Assembly (NCBI GenBank): GCA_000310025.1
Contig: FN648476.1
Span: 147,973 to 197,449 of the forward strand
Source of the DNA: Ectocarpus siliculosus
Lineage: Eukaryota; Sar; Phaeophyceae; Ectocarpales; Ectocarpaceae
DNA length: 49,477 nucleotides
Direction of reading: 5' to 3'
The position numbers and the translations under genes were made by a program. Positions 35,561 through 46,716 of this stretch are shown here, piece after piece. The notes under the pieces are model-generated. The model made no database searches. It saw nothing but the letters and a program-made list of their open reading frames with translations, and was not told where the DNA came from. The first letter of the stretch is position 1; every line of letters begins with the position of its first letter.

Positions 35561-36784
35561 TGTACAAGTAGATACTATTAATAATATTGAAGTCAAGCAA
35601 CTGATAAGACAATAAAAAAAAAATGCCCGGGGCATGTGCCCTTTTCTGTTCAGTGCAGACGATCGGGTGATTGTGTGTGCTTGGGATCTGTGCGAAGTGG
35701 CCTGAGAAAGGGTCAACCAAGGGAAAGACAAGAAGAACGGAATAAACAATCACCTATCCCTCCCTCCTGTCGGTGGTCGGACAGGAGAGTTCCACAACAC
35801 ATGGTCGTGATCCTCAACTACTGCTGCGTATGTACACACACACGCCAACAGCAAGGCATATCGTCGATGCAGGTTCGCAGTCAGTCAGAGATAAAAATGG
35901 TGCGTGCGTTATACGGCTGAGCCTTCTGAGCTTCTGATCACATGTACGGTACTAAGCAGCGTCCTCTTCAAGGGGGGCGCTGATGCGACCCCGCACTTTT
36001 TTTACGGAAGGTTGGGAAAGCTCACCACGGGCCGAAGGCCCAGGTGTGGCTTTCGAACCATTGGACGCGAAGGGTTAGACTACCCTGTGGTAGAAAAGCG
36101 ACTCTGCCGGGTACTACAGTACATAATAGGAGTATTCAACAGCGTGAAATGAACCCAGATGATTGGTAAAGCCCCACTTTCACCCCGCCGCGTCGTGAAA
36201 AGGGTGGGGTAAGGGACGTGGCTACTTCTATCTCCAGAAGTGTATCCTGATTTTGAAAATTACCCCGATGTAACGAGAAAATTGACCGTTTCATTGGTTT
36301 CACCAACCATTTTAGCCGATTCCTTTCCCAGTAAGTAACACACAATTACACAAAACAATTATCTTCCCCTCGAACCATTGGATACCAACCATCAACTTTG
36401 CCCGTCCGAAAAACAATCAATCACTGGAAGAAACCCGAACCCTTTTGGAGCAATTTACCTAGACATGTCTACACAATATGCGAGATTCGGGTAACACTTT
36501 GAACGCGAGACTGGTTCAGCATGATTGAGATATTTTCCGGTCGATGTGTGGTGGTGTGGTGGTGTATCGGCGGCGAGCTCGCGGCCGAAGAGAGGGGAGG
36601 AAGGACACACACATTGAGTCTTCTACTCCAGAAGTAGGGCACTGCTGTGTCATCGAGCTCCTGCACTCTCCCTGTCTCGGTAGAGTTGGCGTTTGTCTTT
36701 AATCCCGCCGAACTGTCTGACGACGCGATGGTATTCATTGGTCGGCTGGTACTACAGTACAGTACTTGTAGGCGCGATGATCAT
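35561..36784. other. No gene recognised
   Basis: Intergenic DNA with poly-A and poly-T runs. No exon, repeat copy or RNA gene was recognised. Confidence 0.4.
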
Positions 36785-36925
36785 TTTTGTTTTTTTTTGT
36801 CTTCACTTCACATCAGCGCTCACAGAACTAGTGCCGTTTACTCCAACCCGTGGTGACACAGAAGAGCCCCCCTCTACCCTCCCCTCCTGCGGTACTCTGG
36901 CTTCGACTTTTAATGCAAGAAGAAG
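36785..36925 (-). mobile_element. SINE-like element, 5'-truncated copy 3
   Basis: About 140 bp match 37415-37560: CTAGTGCCGTTTACTCCAAC, CTACCCTCCCCTCCTGCGGT and, at the 3' end on the minus strand, an A-rich tail (complement of TTTTTGTTTTTTTTTGTC). The tRNA-like head is missing, as in a 5'-truncated reverse-transcription product. Confidence 0.65.
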
Positions 36926-37414
36926 ACACGAGGATATCACGAGAGAGAACCAAAACACCCTGATTCCCGGGGCAGTATGCCGGCGATCCAGAGCGTGTAG
37001 CTCTCGGCACGGCTCACCTACTCTCGGGTTATTGTGCCCGTTAGATTATCCCGTCCGGGAGCCAAAGAACGACACGAATCAGTAAAAAACGACGGCACCT
37101 AAATATAATTGGGCGCACCATAGAGAAGCACGTGCAAACCGGAAAGAGGAAATCCTAGAGGTCGATACACCCATGGGTAGCATTCCTACAATACCGACAG
37201 GTGGGTAGAGATAGCACCCTCTCTAGGCCGACATTGAGAGCTCCATTCCTCCACAACCAAGTTGGTGCGGAAAGAGCCCGATACTCCTACCGAAAGCCCA
37301 CGGTATGGTTAGACTTTTTTGGTGTTGGCACAAACTTGCTTGGTATTGGAGTTATCCCGCTTCCACAATCAATCGGTGTAAGGAGGGGGTGCCATCTCTC
37401 TGCTTTATACGGTA

Positions 37415-37739
37415 ACGTTGTGTTTTTGTTTTTTTTTTGTCTTTACTTCAAATCAGCGCTCACAGCACTAGTGCCGTTTACTCCAACCCGTGGTCACATA
37501 GAAGAGCCCCTCTCTACCCTCCCCTCCTGCGGTACTGCCTTCGATTTTTAATGCGAGAATAGTTCAACACTCCCTTCCCTCTGTGTACACACGAACTAGC
37601 GCTATCCACTAGGCCAGGAGCGGAAGCGAGAGAAAAACTCACTTTGCGAGAAAAGCTCGCTTACGCCGGGATTCGAAGCCCTGACCTGACCTCTAGAAGG
37701 TTTCGAGGTTACCACAACTAGATCACCGGGGCGACCGGC
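37415..37739 (-). mobile_element. SINE-like element with two tRNA-like heads, copy 2
   Basis: On the minus strand 37739-37665 reads as a tRNA-like unit: A-box-like GATCTAGTTGTGGTAACCTC and a good B box GGCTTCGAATCC, preceded by CGCCCCGG and followed by CGGCG. A linker rich in TTTCTC leads to a second head with TGGCCTAGTGGATAGCGC (37618-37601 region). The body shared with the copy at 35311 follows, ending in an A-rich tail near 37420. The second head has a shortened A-to-B spacing. Either a dimeric SINE or one SINE inserted beside another would give this arrangement. Confidence 0.6.
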
Positions 37740-39363
37740 TATTGGGTCCAACCGAGTTGGGCCTAGAAAAAAACACGTTCCATGGAGCACCTTAGGCGGC
37801 ATGCCCGAGGCTCCACGAGGCTCCATGAGTCAGGTTCCATTACCTCCGTGAAAAAAAATGATCTCATTCATGGTGCACCACGATCATTTCCATGGCATAC
37901 CATACCGCCCCAAGGGAAACCTCATCTGAATTTGTTCAAGGACTCCCCATAGGGTGCACCACGAGGCGACATGAAACATCTCATGGCGGGATTCAGTAAC
38001 AACAATAATGCAAACCAACACAACCAACCGTTAGTTCGAATCAGATTAGGGATCACGTCCTCTGTAATATCCTGTTTTGGAAACAGAAACACACTCATTC
38101 ATTAATCCAGTACTGTTACTCACTTGCCAGATCACCCATCCATCTACTTTCGCACAAACTAACACCACCGACGCATCACGCACGGTGCATTACGGTCTTA
38201 GGATTACTACCAAACACTTTGAACATCAACAAGCAAGCTACCAAGCTTAACAAAACCCTTTCTTCCCTTTATCGGCAGACTGCGATTGTTTATATTTTAT
38301 CACGCCAGTCACGCATCCGCCATGCTTTGGCTCGCTTAAAAACCTGCGCATAGCTAGCCCTGGTAGCCTGTCACTGCATGCAGCAATTAATTTGGTTGTC
38401 CTTTGAGGCTTTGGCCTCTCCATACTACATTGTACCAACGAAAAGTTGTAAGACTCTAGCAACAACTGCTTGCGCGGGTTTCTGCCTCTCCACTACTTTG
38501 AATTTGCCGCGTGAACGTTCCGAAACGGCCTCACATAACGTCAACAACACCAAGAAGCTTCAGCTACTACGTACGTATCCCGAACCCATCTCACATGCAT
38601 ATCATTCAGAACACCTGCGGGCAAACGCACCAGCCTGACAAATGAATCCTTCCTCTGCGCGGGCAGCAGGGGGGATGAGGTTAGACCATTCTCAGCCGTT
38701 CGAAAGTTATAAAGGTCGACACAATACCCAGCCTTTGGCATCTCAACTACAAAACTGCAAGAAGCTACAATCACGACAGAAGTCCGGCCATCCTCGCTTT
38801 CTTGCCTCTTCGACAACTACGTTGTTTTCCCAGGCCACTTTCCGGCAGAAACATCCGTTAGTCACTCCATAGTGGTGTAGTTCGGCAGACAAAATGCTAA
38901 AAACATCCATCTATAGAACGCCCCTTGGTACCCAATGTTGAAGTCTCAGACGCACATCTTCCGGCCTGTTTTGCATTCAAATAGGTCCACGGAAATAATA
39001 GCGAGTGTTCATTCCCGCGCAAGGCAAAATGCTGCGCCGCCGGGATGTCCAAAGCGCATGGACTACGCCGCTGCTGTTGCAGCACCCTTCAGCGCGTGGC
39101 AAGCGCTCCGAGCCCCACCAAAATATCTCGACTCTTCTTCGCGTGCCTGACATGAACAGGAAAAGGTGGAGAACGTTGGGAGAAGAGGAGTCAGTCATGC
39201 GGCACGCCGACACAGCCCAAAAAAGCGTCGTGGCTAATGGATGGTGCCGAAACGAGTCTAGAACGAACGCTGGTGCTACGAATACGCCAGTCTTGGTTCG
39301 CTACACAGCGTCGTCACCACGGCAAGTTTTCTAACCCTATCTTTCTGCACCTCTATCCCCACA
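37740..39363. other. No gene recognised; hairpin-forming GTGCACCA motifs
   Basis: Between 37790 and 37990 the motif GGTGCACCACGA occurs twice (37879, 37956 regions) together with repeated GAGGCTCCA. The rest is single-copy DNA without a supported exon. Confidence 0.4.
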
Positions 39364-40936
39364 TCACACACGTCCCCCAACGGCAGGTTGTCGCAACGAG
39401 AGCAACGGCACAAAAAGCATCCGCGCGAAGTCGGGTCGACGTCCTTCCCAAAACGTAACCTGCATGCAGTAAGTACGACGACCTCTGTCGCATATCGAAC
39501 AGAGATCGGTGCAACCCATCCCTAAATACCTGCACATGGCGCCGGTGAATCGCTTACGGCCCTCCGCTCGGTAGGTACGCACGCGTGGCAACGTCGTTGA
39601 TGTCGTCCCGCTGGGTGAGGGGACCATCAGCGCACCGGTGGAGCCTGGGGTTGGCCACGCCCAAGACCTGGCACGAAACGCCGGCCCTCGCTTCAGAGCT
39701 CGGCGAATGGCCGATTCATTTCGTGCGTTTCTTTCACAGGTGCCCAGGTGCAGTCCAATAATGCTGTCTGGCTTTGGCCCATAGTCGTGTGGAACAGACT
39801 CGTTCGCGCCGGCGGCTAGAAGTACGGACACCGCTGCGTACGAGCTACATGCCGCGGCCCAGCCAAGCAAAGGGGTGAGCTGGAATCAGCTCCTCGCCCA
39901 ATACCGCTGCCTTGCGTCTCCCTCCGCGGCCAGCAGCATGCGAACCATTTTTCTCACCCCCGTCGGATTCCTCACGGCGTCGCAGATAGCTTGTAGCTTG
40001 GGGAAGCACGAGCGAGCCGCCGATGGCATGCAGCCCGTCGCTGAGTAGCACGCGCACTACGTCTGTGCGGTTCTGTCTGACGGCAACGTCCAGCGGACAC
40101 TTGCCCTTCTCGAAGGACAAGCGAGTTTGCTTAGCACCAGCCGACAGAAGCAGGGACACTGCCTCGTACTGGCCAAACCCTGACGCCATGTAGAGGGGCG
40201 TCGAACCGTCCGGGGCTACCTGGTTGACTGTTGTCGGCGCCACAGATAAGATTGTTTGAATGGTACGAATCCGTCCGAGATTGATCGCGTACCACAAGCA
40301 GGCCCAGCGTTTGTTGTCCTGGATAAGAGGATTCGCGCCGGCTTCGATAACCTCTTTCACCATTTCTATGCCGTGCTCCTCGACCCTCATCTTGCAAGCG
40401 GCCATGAGAGGTGTGACGCCCCCAGAATACGTAACGTCGAGGTTTGCTCCTGCGTCAATAAGTACCTTGAGGCACTTTCGGTCGTGGTGAATCACGGCGA
40501 CATGAATAGCTCGAACCCCTTGACAGAGAGACATTCTCCCGTCCTCTCCCTGGTGTAGCATGAGCGGCGAGGCAGCATTGACGTCAGCGCCGTTGTTGAG
40601 AAGGCACTCGATCATGCTTGCCCTACCGGTGTTGACAGCACACAGCAGCGGCCGTTCATTTTCCACCGTAGGTCTGGCAGGTCCGTCAACATTTGCGCCA
40701 GCGCGAAGCAGCTGCTCGACGCGCCGAGCGTCACCAGTCTCTACCTTCTGCAGGAGCGCCAACTCTCGTGCAGCCACTTCAGACGCAGGCATGGCCCCTC
40801 GGTTTTGTCGTAGCTCCCCAGCCGAAGACGCCTGCATGTTGCACCGGAAGCCAGAGATTGCGAGGCGGGCTAAGAATAGCAAAGGAGTGGTGATGACCTC
40901 TCCTTTGTTGACACATTCGACGATAAAACGGAACAA
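39364..40936 (-). pseudogene. Ankyrin-repeat gene interrupted by a frameshift and an in-frame stop
   Basis: The frame from 40936 (or the ATG at 40837) encodes at least seven ankyrin repeats, for example RVEQLLRAGANVDGPARP, GVTPLMAACKMRVEEHGIEM and GSTPLYMASGFGQYEAVSLL. Near 40000-40003 a run of four G (CCCC on the coding strand) shifts the frame. In the next frame the coding sense continues without an intron (LPKLQAICDAVRNPTG, then MVRMLLAAEGDARQRYWARS) to a TGA at 39886-39888. The same frame resumes with TPLLGWAAACSSYAAVSVLL and reaches a stop at 39364. One extra C and one nonsense change therefore explain the break. A sequencing error in the homopolymer could account for the first but not the second. 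Ankyrin repeats bind proteins; no specific partner can be named. Confidence 0.75.
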
Positions 40937-42005
40937 AATCTAGGGTTGGCGCATCGTCATGGCAGCAGAACGCGTGCTCAAATACTATGATTTAGTCACA
41001 TAGGGCTAGAGAATGTCTCATATGCCTCAATCAACTGCGGAACCCCCATGACTCCGCCACAACACGCGACTCTTGTCGCGACCCTGAACCAAGGAAGGAA
41101 CCGCAGCCAGTTGTGAACAACTAAGACTGAATGCCAATGTATACCCAGTCAAGATCAGTGTCGGATGCATCATTGTCTAGCTAGAATTGGCTGCCGTTGT
41201 CCTTAGATATTGAAGATGTTTATCACCCATCCATGAATTAACCCCGAGCTCACCGAACAACATATGATCTCTAGCCAGCGGATATCAAGCTAAAGTAAAG
41301 GGTATCTACCTTGCTTGATTACTGTCTCATGGTGGAGGATAGGGCTCTCTCTGGTGTGACTGTCTACTCTCCCCCCCCCGTTGAGCCGGTTTTCGTTAGC
41401 GGTTGGAATGGAAAAATTTCGAACGAAATCTTGAACGTCACGATCGTCTCAAAGTACTTCCTTCGTACGTAGTACGTTCGAGTAACGTGGCCATCCTCGT
41501 GTGCCACAATGGCGTAGGATATGATGGTGACCGGTATACAAGACGATCGCGACTTTCAAGATTTCGTTCGATAATTTTCCGCTCCAACCGCCAATGAAAA
41601 TCGGTTCAACGGGGGGACAGCCAGAACAGAGAGTAAATGGAGGATGAAAGGCGTGTGCTGCATGCTATCAGTACTGAAGGGTGGGCGTAAATATTACTAT
41701 ATTACAGGCGTGATAGAGACTGCCACGTAGCGCAAACCCAGAACGGGTCGAGGAAATTTGACTGCATGCCAGGGGACCAACCCAGAAGAAAAGGAAGCGA
41801 TCAGCAACAACGTGGGCGACCCGGGCCCACCAGTTGACATTCCGTCCACGGGACACTGTGAAAGGTGCCAGCGACACTCTAAGGTTGCCGTGCAACGAGA
41901 GGCTGAAACGGTAACAGTGTTTCAGATTTCTGCAGGTAGGTTTTTCAAGGCACGTTCTGTACGATATCATGATGCTTGAGCTTTTCTACTAGACGGGAGG
42001 GGTTT
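40937..42005. other. No gene recognised
   Basis: Short open frames only, with no shared repeats. A poly-C run lies at about 41373-41381. Confidence 0.4.
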
Positions 42006-42214
42006 TGTACTCATAATAGTCGTGCATGCCGATGTCGTTAGACCATTGACCTCGCATCCCTACAAAGCCAGGACGGAGCAGGCCGGGTTCTCACCGGACC
42101 AGGCTTTCATATCACCAAGCGCGAAGCGCCGTGGGATATTCGGCGTGTCACATGAAGGGTGCGCTGCATCATGCTAAGTGTGTTTGGCATCTTGTACTTG
42201 CTTCCTTGCGTACT
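42006..42214 (-). repeat. Dispersed repeat family A, long copy 4
   Basis: Inverted counterpart of 671-895: TAGTCGTGCATGCCG, TTGACCTCGCATCCCTACAA, GGTTCTCACCGGACCAGGCT, TCACCAAGCGCGAAGCGCCG and ATGAAGGGTG, ending near CTTCCTTGCGTAC. Sequence differences to copy 2 are scattered, so neither is a recent duplicate. Confidence 0.82.
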
Positions 42215-42500
42215 ACTGTAGAACTGGAACACAATGGCAGCATGGAGTGGAAGAGAGCAAGAGCTTCGAGCCAGATGGCCTTCCCCACAACAAATGACGC
42301 AGGGCTAGAGAAGAACTGCCGAAAAACAGCTGTAAAAACGATGATGAGAGTTGATGGTGGTGAAGCAAGGAGGATGATGATGGTGAAGGCACTCAAAACG
42401 AACTCGAGTGCAAGGCAGCAGCCTTGATACACACGTCCAGTTTTTTTCTTCTGCTGGGACCGTTTCTATCTTTATTTCGGAGAATAGCTTAGACTCCCTC

Positions 42501-42634
42501 ATGCCACCCCCTCAGCCCTCACGGGGTCGCAGTTCACGGCACTTGGTATTAGTGTTTTGAGTTTCAACCGCACTGAGTCTATTTTTTTTCAATGGTCACC
42601 GGTTAGCAACAACAACAACAACAACAACAACAAC
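42501..42634. repeat. Dispersed repeat family B, copy 2, followed by a (CAA)n tract
   Basis: Bases 42501-42606 align to 26033-26135 (CCCTCACGGGG, CACGGC, ACTGAG, CCGGTTAGC). A (CAA)n microsatellite of about ten units starts right at the end of the alignment. Confidence 0.55.
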
Positions 42635-42901
42635 ACGCGCGAGCGCCACACACGCGTGCGCCGTCACAATACCTGCTCTTGATCGATTCTGCAGCAACTA
42701 ATGGTAGTCGAGCTGTCCTTGGCTGTGTGGTTCAACGTATCATGTTTTGCCCACCGTATCCATCCGTGGCTGCTAGTCAGTAATTTTTGGAACCTGTTGG
42801 TGACTCTTCCAATCTACTCAAGCGGTTTCACGCCCTCTGATTGGTCCGGCGTTGGTTCCTAGCCTTGACCCTCTCCAGCGCCCTCTCGCCGTTCCGCATT
42901 T

Positions 42902-42928
42902 CGAGAACGCGGCGCAGCCGCGTTCTCG
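42902..42928. other. Perfect 12-bp-stem hairpin
   Basis: CGAGAACGCGGC, a three-base loop GCA and the exact complement GCCGCGTTCTCG. No T tract follows and no gene is adjacent, so a terminator reading is not supported. Confidence 0.8.
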
Positions 42929-42929
42929 G

Positions 42930-43766
42930 CCAGTTTGCGGCCCCTAGGCCGTGCTTTGGTCGTGGGCGAGGGTTAGGGTAGATGTGGGGTGAGGAACCTA
43001 TTTAGCCTTGCTCGAGTGAGGAACCGAAGCCTTGAAAAGTGCAACATCGGTTAGACCTAAAGAGTCACTATAATAACAGAGTGTAAATAGATCTCCTGTT
43101 AGTGTTGCGCGCGCGCCGGTGCGCCTGTGCCGGTACTTGTTACTGCTGTATGCATACGCGCGTACGTTGAGGACCACACTTATCGGGTCCTCGGGTAGGC
43201 TACATAGTCTACGCGTTTAGAGTACTTGGTGGTATCCAAAAAAATTGTCCTGCTTTGGAACACAGATGATTCGTGGTGCGCAGTCGCCTTGCCACTTACA
43301 GCGTGCAGAGTTACCTACCTGCTGTGAAGCAGCCAGATGGTTCCGCCCGCGGGTCCTCCCAGGCAATGAACGTGGACAGCACTCACTCCCCTGCTGTTCC
43401 CCTTGCTACTGCTACTGCTGCTGCTCCTATTGCTTTTGGCCGCGTCCGCAGAGCACGCGCGGAGTACGGTACGATTTGTTCCGCCACCTACTGCCAGGTC
43501 GTCGCTCGCGATGCTGAAAGTGTAGGAAGAAGTCAGAAAGTGATGTGCAGCACCGGGAGACTCCGCCGTCAAGTGTGTGCCGTGTGCGTGCCCGAGCAAC
43601 CACACGAGAGTGCCATCGGCGGCTGAGACAGGGGTTCGGCAACTTGGGTTCGGCAAGATTCGGTGGGTTCGGCGTGGGGGGGAGCACCCAGACAGTATAT
43701 TTAGCAGTTTCCCCGCGTGCCAATCCTGTGACGGTTTCACTCTTTTGTTTTGCGTGCTGAGTAAGA
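42930..43766. other. No gene recognised
   Basis: Includes a short GCGCGCGCCGG stretch near 43106 and a (TGC)n tract near 43407. No supported exon. Confidence 0.35.
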
Positions 43767-44114
43767 GTGCCAAGACGAGGCCAGTTGCTATTACCTATAC
43801 TTTCTGCTTTTCTGTGCGGTTTTTACCTTGCTTGCCTTTTCTGCTTGCGTGGTGTGTCCCCACACGACATCCTTGTGCGAAGTGGTGCAGTCACTCGCCA
43901 GCAACCAGCAGCGTCAGCCGAGCCAGAGTTTTGGCCATCAGAAGTTGAAGAGGTGAAAATAAATAAATATGGTCCTACCGGCCCGACGTACATCTATCTA
44001 CGAAAAGTTGACAGGCCAGTGCCGCGAAGAAAACGTTCATATTGTCACCTGAGCTACCGGCTTGCTGCATTCTGTACCAGCAACAGGATTACATATGATC
44101 CATCGCCGAGATAA
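43767..44114 (+). CDS. Doubtful 115-residue open frame with hydrophobic N-terminus
   Basis: The frame starts with a short basic stretch and a hydrophobic segment (LLLPILSAFLCGFYLACLFC) that could act as a signal or anchor. A Pro/Arg-rich part with KVDRPVPRRKRSY follows. Not recognised. It has no splice partners or conserved neighbours, and it could be a chance frame. Confidence 0.2.
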   Translation: MPRRGQLLLPILSAFLCGFYLACLFCLRGVSPHDILVRSGAVTRQQPAASAEPEFWPSEVEEVKINKYGPTGPTYIYLRKVDRPVPRRKRSYCHLSYRLAAFCTSNRITYDPSPR

Positions 44115-44662
44115 GTAAGTAGAAAATAAATGTAGACTATGCACGTACATGGAATTACGGAACGATTGCCCATTCGAGTATAATGCCCAGATTGAACGGA
44201 TGAGATGCTCTATTTGGGAGTGTTAATTTTAATAAGTGAAATTCTCGACAATAAAATATCGATCAAGACTTGGTCGCTCGTGAACCTACAGCACGACTCG
44301 TTCACATGCGTTCTACATAGCACTTGGTTTCTAGTCAATGTCCGTACAAGCAACCCCGCACACTACGTCTCAGGAAAATTAACAGCGATTGGTAGCGTCC
44401 GAAATTGGCCAATCAATAATTTATAGGCGGGAGATTCTAGACACGCGCTGTTTGGGTGGCGCCTTGTTCACAGAATATTCATAGTGTGGCTTCCGCATTC
44501 ATGGGTGAAGGCCCTCCAGCCGCGCATAAAACAACGGCAAAAACAACGTTCGCAGAAGCCAAAACATCAACACGCGTGCGATAAGCATCCACCCAAAGAA
44601 AGAGAGAAAACATTTGCCGCTAGATGTTGCTCCACAAAACCGACACTGGTGGCCAGAGGGGC

Positions 44663-44867
44663 AGGTTGGGCGCGAACTACAACCTGGGGGGGGGGGAGGT
44701 TGGGAGGACGAGTTCGACCTTGAATCCAATTTTTCTTCAGGCTTGCAGCCGCAGCCCACCGTGTTGATTGCAATAACGCCACTATCCAAGATGCGGGATA
44801 ACTTGCACGCTTTGGGCTGCAACCTCCCTACAACCTCCCCCCCAGGTTGTAGTTGGTGCCCCAACCT
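44663..44867. mobile_element. MITE-like element with about 30-bp terminal inverted repeats
   Basis: The left end (44663: AGGTTGGGCGCGAACTACAA then CCTGGGGGG) is matched in reverse complement by the right end (CCCCCCAGGTTGTAGTT, then GGTGCCCCAACCT at 44867). About 145 bp of non-coding sequence lie between. There is no transposase frame, and a target duplication was not evident. Confidence 0.6.
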
Positions 44868-46010
44868 ACGCACAGCCTGCCTCTGGCCACCCGTTGAGGG
44901 ACTGGGAGACAGTCGGTTTGGTTGTTGGGCGGGGACGGCCCCGCAAGCGCAAGAAAAACCACACTCACGCTACCCTTGCTTGAGGGAGTTTACTACCTCT
45001 TCCTGTTATCCGACGCACACGTGTGTGTGTGCATGGACTTCATCAGCAGGTTCGATTTCCCCTAGGACAATCGACAGTGTGCTCTTCAATGGGACACCGC
45101 GAGAGGACAAACACACTCCCCCACCGTCCCACCGTCCATTCCGATAGAGCTGGCGCTGGGGTCCAAACCAAGCGGAAGGATGGTGCTGTAAGCAGGTGTG
45201 CACGACCCAACACACCACAAAGTGTGTGGAGAGCCACGATGCGCCACCCAAAGGACAACAGCGCGACAGCCACCCGCCGCCACAAAACAGTTAGTTAGCA
45301 TTAGGTGGAAACCTTTCCCTTGATAAAAAAAATACCCCGCCAATTTCAACGGTCTTCCCCGCAAGTCCAACGGCCTTCTCGAACGGACAAAAACGGCAAC
45401 AGACACGAATTTCCTGTAATTTACTTTATTTGTACTTGAGAGGCTCCCCGCCGTGTGCGCAATGACGAAGCGCATGCATACCTACACGGGAGGACGCGAG
45501 TTATGCCAACCGAAAATCGCCGCAAGCGCCAATTGCCTCGGGCTTGGCTGCTGTGTATGGGGGATCTACGAGTTGCGTTTCGGAGGCTCCACCGCAAGGG
45601 GGATGTAAGCATGGCGTGGATGGGCTTGTGGCGGCACTCGATCAAACTCCCCAGCTCACCCCTCCAGGCCAAGGAATCAGACCATATTTTGCTCGCCAGG
45701 TATCTCTACCACAAGGTGCGCTTCTCTCACCCGCTGCCTCCCTACTGGCCTACTACAGCTCCAAAGGGTGAGAGGAATTCAATCAACACGGCCGTCAAAC
45801 ACTGCCGTCAGAATAAAATACTCCTTCGGGTACACGCCAGGACGCGTTGCCCTTCAACTCAGACCCCTACTTGAACAAAACAAAACTCCCCCAAGGCCAA
45901 ACACTTCCCTCGGGAACAACCAAGACTCACTCGAATCAACGCCGCCTGCACGGCAAACGCGCGCGGCTAACACGCTAACACCCAACAGGTGCGGGCACCC
46001 CCCCATCGCG
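44868..46010. other. No gene recognised
   Basis: Intergenic DNA downstream of the minus-strand gene that ends at 46011. No supported exon, although its 3' UTR may extend into the right part. Confidence 0.35.
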
Positions 46011-46662
46011 CTAGCGAGGCGGACCTCCGGTCCACGGAGCTCCTCCCCAGGTGAGGTTTCCCTTCTCATCGTATCGGATGTTTTGGCCCGGGTATCCGGT
46101 GCCTGCGGCTGCCGCAGGCTGTGTTACTGGGACAGCTGCTCCGGCGTGCGGCTGCTGGGGGATGGGCGCCCCCTGCTGAGGGGGGTACGCGTAGAACGCC
46201 CCCTGGTTATTAGAGCGGGCAATCGTGGAAAGGGAAACTTGATTAGTTGATTAGCCTTGGGCTCCAACAGACCGGTGCGAGCAAGGCCCGGAGGCGTAGG
46301 CAAAGATGGGGGAGTCAAGCAGCGAGGAAAAAAAAAAAAAAGTGGAGCATCAACCTCTGTGTCAACACCCCCTTACGCCAAAGTTGGTGTAGGCGAGATG
46401 CATGGCCGCACGCAATAGGACTGCGCTTGAAAGAAAAACCCACAGCTCCCACGACAAAACAAAGAATTATCAGCATTTATGTACGGTAGGAACGGTGACA
46501 GCACCTCCGGGATTTGATTGGTGGGGGGATACCTTCGCCACGTCGAAGAGGGTTCTGGTCGAGAAAAACCGCTCACCACCGAGACAGAGTCAAAACGTAA
46601 AAAAAAACAAAACATTGGGCTACCGAAATAGGTTCAAAAGGTTCGACATAACGATATCATCT

Positions 46663-46716
<54 letters not shown>

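Noticed and set aside
37665-37739. A functional tRNA gene
   Set aside because: A and B boxes are present but the acceptor stem does not pair convincingly and the sequence is joined to a SINE-like body.
42902-42928. Transcription terminator hairpin
   Set aside because: No T tract follows and rho-independent termination is not expected in nuclear DNA of this kind.
42965-42980. Telomeric repeat (GGGTTAGGGT)
   Set aside because: Only one and a half units occur, inside unrelated DNA.
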